Assembly: GCA_028285105.1 (NCBI GenBank)
Contig: JANQQE010000024.1
Coordinates: 124,001 to 188,000 of the forward strand
Source of the DNA: Alphaproteobacteria bacterium
GTDB taxonomy: Bacteria; Planctomycetota; Phycisphaerae; UBA1845
Length of the DNA: 64,000 nucleotides
Direction of reading: 5' to 3'
Shown here: positions 61,807 to 64,000 of the stretch, one piece after another
Layout: every line of letters starts with the position of its first letter
Numbering within the stretch: the stretch's first letter is position 1
The notes under the pieces: model-generated
What the model saw: only the letters and a program-made list of their open reading frames with translations
What the model was told of the DNA's origin: nothing
The model's database searches: none
Translations under genes and position numbers: made by a program

Positions 61807-63558
61807 TTACGGCGCGTCGGAATCAGGCAACCCGGTTTGCATCGGGCCGTCGATCGGGTCGGGTGTGCCCATCGGGTCAGGACTGTTCGGTGTCCACCAT
61901 CCGCGAATTCCTGGAAACGAATGAAGCGGTCCACGCGGGCTGAGCGTTACGCCACGGACCCGGTGGCCAAACGCCCAAAGCGTCGGCGCTTCGACAAGGA
62001 ACGTACACGGTTCGTCCTCGACAATCGTACGTTCGATCTGGTCGTAGATTTCCGCCCGCTTCGTCGCATCGGTTTCCCGCACGCCTTCATCGAACAGCGC
62101 ATCGACTTTCGGATTCTTGTATCCGACATAGTTGCGGCCTGTGTCAGCCGCGTTGCTGTGAAACAGATTTCGGGCTTCGTCGGGATCGGGCCCGCACGTC
62201 CAAGCCGAAAGAAACGCATCGAATTCGTGAGCGAGATTGCGCTCGTTAAAGACAGACCATTCGAGCGTTTGCGTCTTCATCTCGATGCCCAGTTTCGCCA
62301 GATCGCTTCGCAGAATGTCGGCGACATGCGGCGATGTCTGCGAACCGGATACTAGGTTCAAAACGAAGCCTGCCCGAACCTTTCCAACATCTGTTGAGCG
62401 ATAGCGCCGACCGTCGTCATCGCTGACCCGCCAACCCGCAGCGTCAAGCAGCTTCGCAGCCAGATCCAAGTTGAACGAGGTTGCCCGTCGTTCGCCATTC
62501 GTGAATGCATTCGGAAAGAAGCCGGAGCTTTCCCGAAACAATCCAAAAAACACACGCCCGTTCATCAGCGGTCGATTGACCGACATCCCCAATGCCCGCC
62601 GAACGCGCGGATCGGTCAGGAAAGAATTGCTACCCCGCGTGTTCCAGCCGATGTAGTAATTTGTCCACTGCTCACCCCGCACCTTGACGCCACGGCTCGC
62701 AAACCGCTGACCGACGCAATCTTCCGCGTATTGTCGAGGCGCGAGCGACATTTCGTCGATCTCACCGGCTTCAAATGCGAGGAGCGCTGCATTGTTGTCC
62801 GAAATCACGCGGTAGACGATCTTCGCAAATGCCGGTTTCGGTCCGCGGTAATCGTCCCAGCGGGTCAGCACGATGCGTTCGCCGCTCGCCCATTCGGTCA
62901 GGCGATAGGGACCGTTGCCGACGGGGTGGCGATTGGCACGCACGCAGCCGTCGCTTCGCTGCATCGTGGAATCGTCGTTCATCAGCGGTTCGTAAACGTG
63001 TTTCGGGATGATGGGAAAGTCGACACTCCACCTGTTGGTCGCGAGCGCATCTTTGAACGTAAAGCGAACCTGCATCGGATTGACTGCAACGCATTGCACG
63101 ATCTGGTCGGTCCCGTGGCGGGCCTTTCGGGCCAGGACGTTGTCGTCGAGAATCCGCTGCCAGCTGAAAACGATGTCGGCTGCGGTCAGGGGCACGTCGT
63201 CCTGCCAACGCAAATCGGTCTCCAAGGTAAGCGTTGCGCTGAGGTGGTTGTCGTTGAATTCGAACGATTCCACCACCCTGGGGTTGATCGTCCATTCGAG
63301 TCGATCATTCAAAACAAAGGGACGATCCCACAGCAAGTAATCGAACTGCGCGTCGATGGCTGTGAACATGAGTATCGGATTGAAACTCGACGGTTCAGAT
63401 CGAAGGCGACACCGCAACGTAGCGCCTTCATCCACCAGCGTACGATCGTCCGGCAGGGCATCGAACACACGCTCGGTACCAAACGCGATGGTGCCTGCTC
63501 CGTAGGGAAAGGCAAGCAGTCCAACCAGAATTGGAATGGTGCGCAGGCGGCAACTCAT
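61807..63558 (-). CDS. oppA: Periplasmic substrate-binding protein of the oligopeptide transporter (family 5)
   Basis: A 583-residue family 5 binding protein with a signal peptide (MSCRLRTIPILVGLLAFPYGAGTIAFG). Family features: LRSEPSSFNPIL near the N-terminus, WQDDVPLTAADIVFSWQRIL, NGPYRLTEWASGERIVLTRWDDY, DPRVRRALGMSVNRPL and the C-terminal NYVGYKNPKVDALFDEG. The tail (about 25 residues) is Pro/Asp-rich with repeated DPMGTPDPIDGP, not normal for the family. Start ATG 63558; the frame extends 17 codons further. First gene of oppABCDF; ligand is presumably peptides, but nickel or heme cannot be excluded. Confidence 0.9.
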   Translation of the reverse strand: MSCRLRTIPILVGLLAFPYGAGTIAFGTERVFDALPDDRTLVDEGATLRCRLRSEPSSFNPILMFTAIDAQFDYLLWDRPFVLNDRLEWTINPRVVESFEFNDNHLSATLTLETDLRWQDDVPLTAADIVFSWQRILDDNVLARKARHGTDQIVQCVAVNPMQVRFTFKDALATNRWSVDFPIIPKHVYEPLMNDDSTMQRSDGCVRANRHPVGNGPYRLTEWASGERIVLTRWDDYRGPKPAFAKIVYRVISDNNAALLAFEAGEIDEMSLAPRQYAEDCVGQRFASRGVKVRGEQWTNYYIGWNTRGSNSFLTDPRVRRALGMSVNRPLMNGRVFFGLFRESSGFFPNAFTNGERRATSFNLDLAAKLLDAAGWRVSDDDGRRYRSTDVGKVRAGFVLNLVSGSQTSPHVADILRSDLAKLGIEMKTQTLEWSVFNERNLAHEFDAFLSAWTCGPDPDEARNLFHSNAADTGRNYVGYKNPKVDALFDEGVRETDATKRAEIYDQIERTIVEDEPCTFLVEAPTLWAFGHRVRGVTLSPRGPLHSFPGIRGWWTPNSPDPMGTPDPIDGPMQTGLPDSDAP

Positions 63559-63710
63559 GCTTCGATTCGCCGAAGTTTTCTTCAGCGATCTCCTCCATGC
63601 GGAATTCAATCACCGCCGCAGTATGAATGCGCACCGCCACCATCGCCAGAATATTCTGACGTATTCGCACTTTTACAAGTTTCAGAACGAATGCATGCGG
63701 TATTGATGAC

Positions 63711-64000
63711 TTACGGTGCGCCGACCGGAACGTCCCAGGGGCTTTTGTTGAGAACGCCCTCTGTCTGTTCCGTGCCGATCCAAAGCAGCAATTCGATTTT
63801 CATCGCCGGAACAACGGAAGGACTCCCCGATTCCCGTTTCGCCATTTCGGATCGAATATCCGGCTTCTTGCCGCTGGGATTGACGATCGAATCGATCAGT
63901 TCTTCCAGCAGAACGATCATCTGCTCGATGGCGTCGCGACGGGCTTCGGCTTCAAATCCCTTGGCATCGAGATCCTCGAATGCTTCGACCGACAATCGCA
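63711..64000 (-). CDS. 3' end of an unrecognised gene
   Basis: The frame is open to the right edge of the window, so only the last 96 or so codons are seen. The text includes an amphipathic helix (RRDAIEQMIVLLEELIDSIV), a basic/polar linker and a C-terminal segment IELLLWIGTEQTEGVLNKSPWDVPVG. It looks like the helical tail of a larger protein. It ends about 150 bases before oppA. No family assignment can be made. Confidence 0.5.
   Translation of the reverse strand, partial: RLSVEAFEDLDAKGFEAEARRDAIEQMIVLLEELIDSIVNPSGKKPDIRSEMAKRESGSPSVVPAMKIELLLWIGTEQTEGVLNKSPWDVPVGAP

Overview
The window (GC-moderate, genes on both strands, few overlaps with phage or insertion elements) reads as a chromosomal segment of a planctomycete, possibly of the Phycisphaerae-like lineages. 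This rests on family habits rather than on a marker gene: many small membrane proteins with a C-x2-C-x-Y-[ND]-L-x-G...C-x2-C-G zinc ribbon, secreted proteins with GACC / DCNxNGxxDEC cysteine motifs, two PQQ-type propellers, a DUF2723-TPR protein and a sulfatase-TPR protein. No taxonomic marker (16S, ribosomal protein) is present, so the placement is an inference.

Layout. 1-3.9 kb: biotin carboxylase (cut by the left edge), BCCP, an M24 peptidase and a histone-H1-like basic protein, all leftward. 4.3-8.4 kb: a DUF2723 glycosyltransferase-like membrane protein, an RbfA-like/RtcB overlapping pair and tRNA-Arg(TCG). 8.7-17.7 kb: accessory stretch with a PQQ propeller, an MddA-like methyltransferase, a lipoprotein, three small zinc-ribbon membrane proteins, a sulfatase-TPR protein and an EamA exporter. 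18-28.8 kb: a 1043-residue DUF11/TSP3 surface protein, two tandem zinc-ribbon membrane paralogues, and a four-gene minor-pseudopilin operon (GspH/J/I/K-like), two of whose members carry large extracellular cargo domains. 28.9-30.8 kb: a second PQQ propeller and another zinc-ribbon protein.

30.9-38.8 kb is the most remarkable part: a leftward, tightly packed cluster encoding, in transcription order, a four-helix membrane protein, a Ser/Thr kinase with two zinc ribbons, a membrane zinc-ribbon protein, a winged-helix plus Snf7-like protein, a second Snf7-like coiled-coil protein, PspC, a third CHMP-like protein ending in a MIM1-like motif, a Vps4-like AAA ATPase with an MIT-like N-terminus, and an SPFH-like domain fused to a beta-propeller. 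I interpret it as a bacterial ESCRT-III/Vps4-type membrane-remodelling system merged with phage-shock (PspC, SPFH) components. The homology is judged by eye from sequence patterns and needs profile and structure searches.

39-57.8 kb is mostly housekeeping: a diguanylate cyclase, a membrane-anchored helical-repeat protein, IlvE, a LolD/LolC-E lipoprotein-release transporter, LysS, a short-chain reductase, a CbpA-type DnaJ, a tandem nitrilase protein, a zinc-ribbon membrane protein, ValS and a large secreted protein. 58.1-63.6 kb is a complete oligopeptide ABC transporter operon (oppABCDF order) with ATGA/GTGA overlaps; the last feature is the 3' end of an unrecognised gene cut by the right edge.
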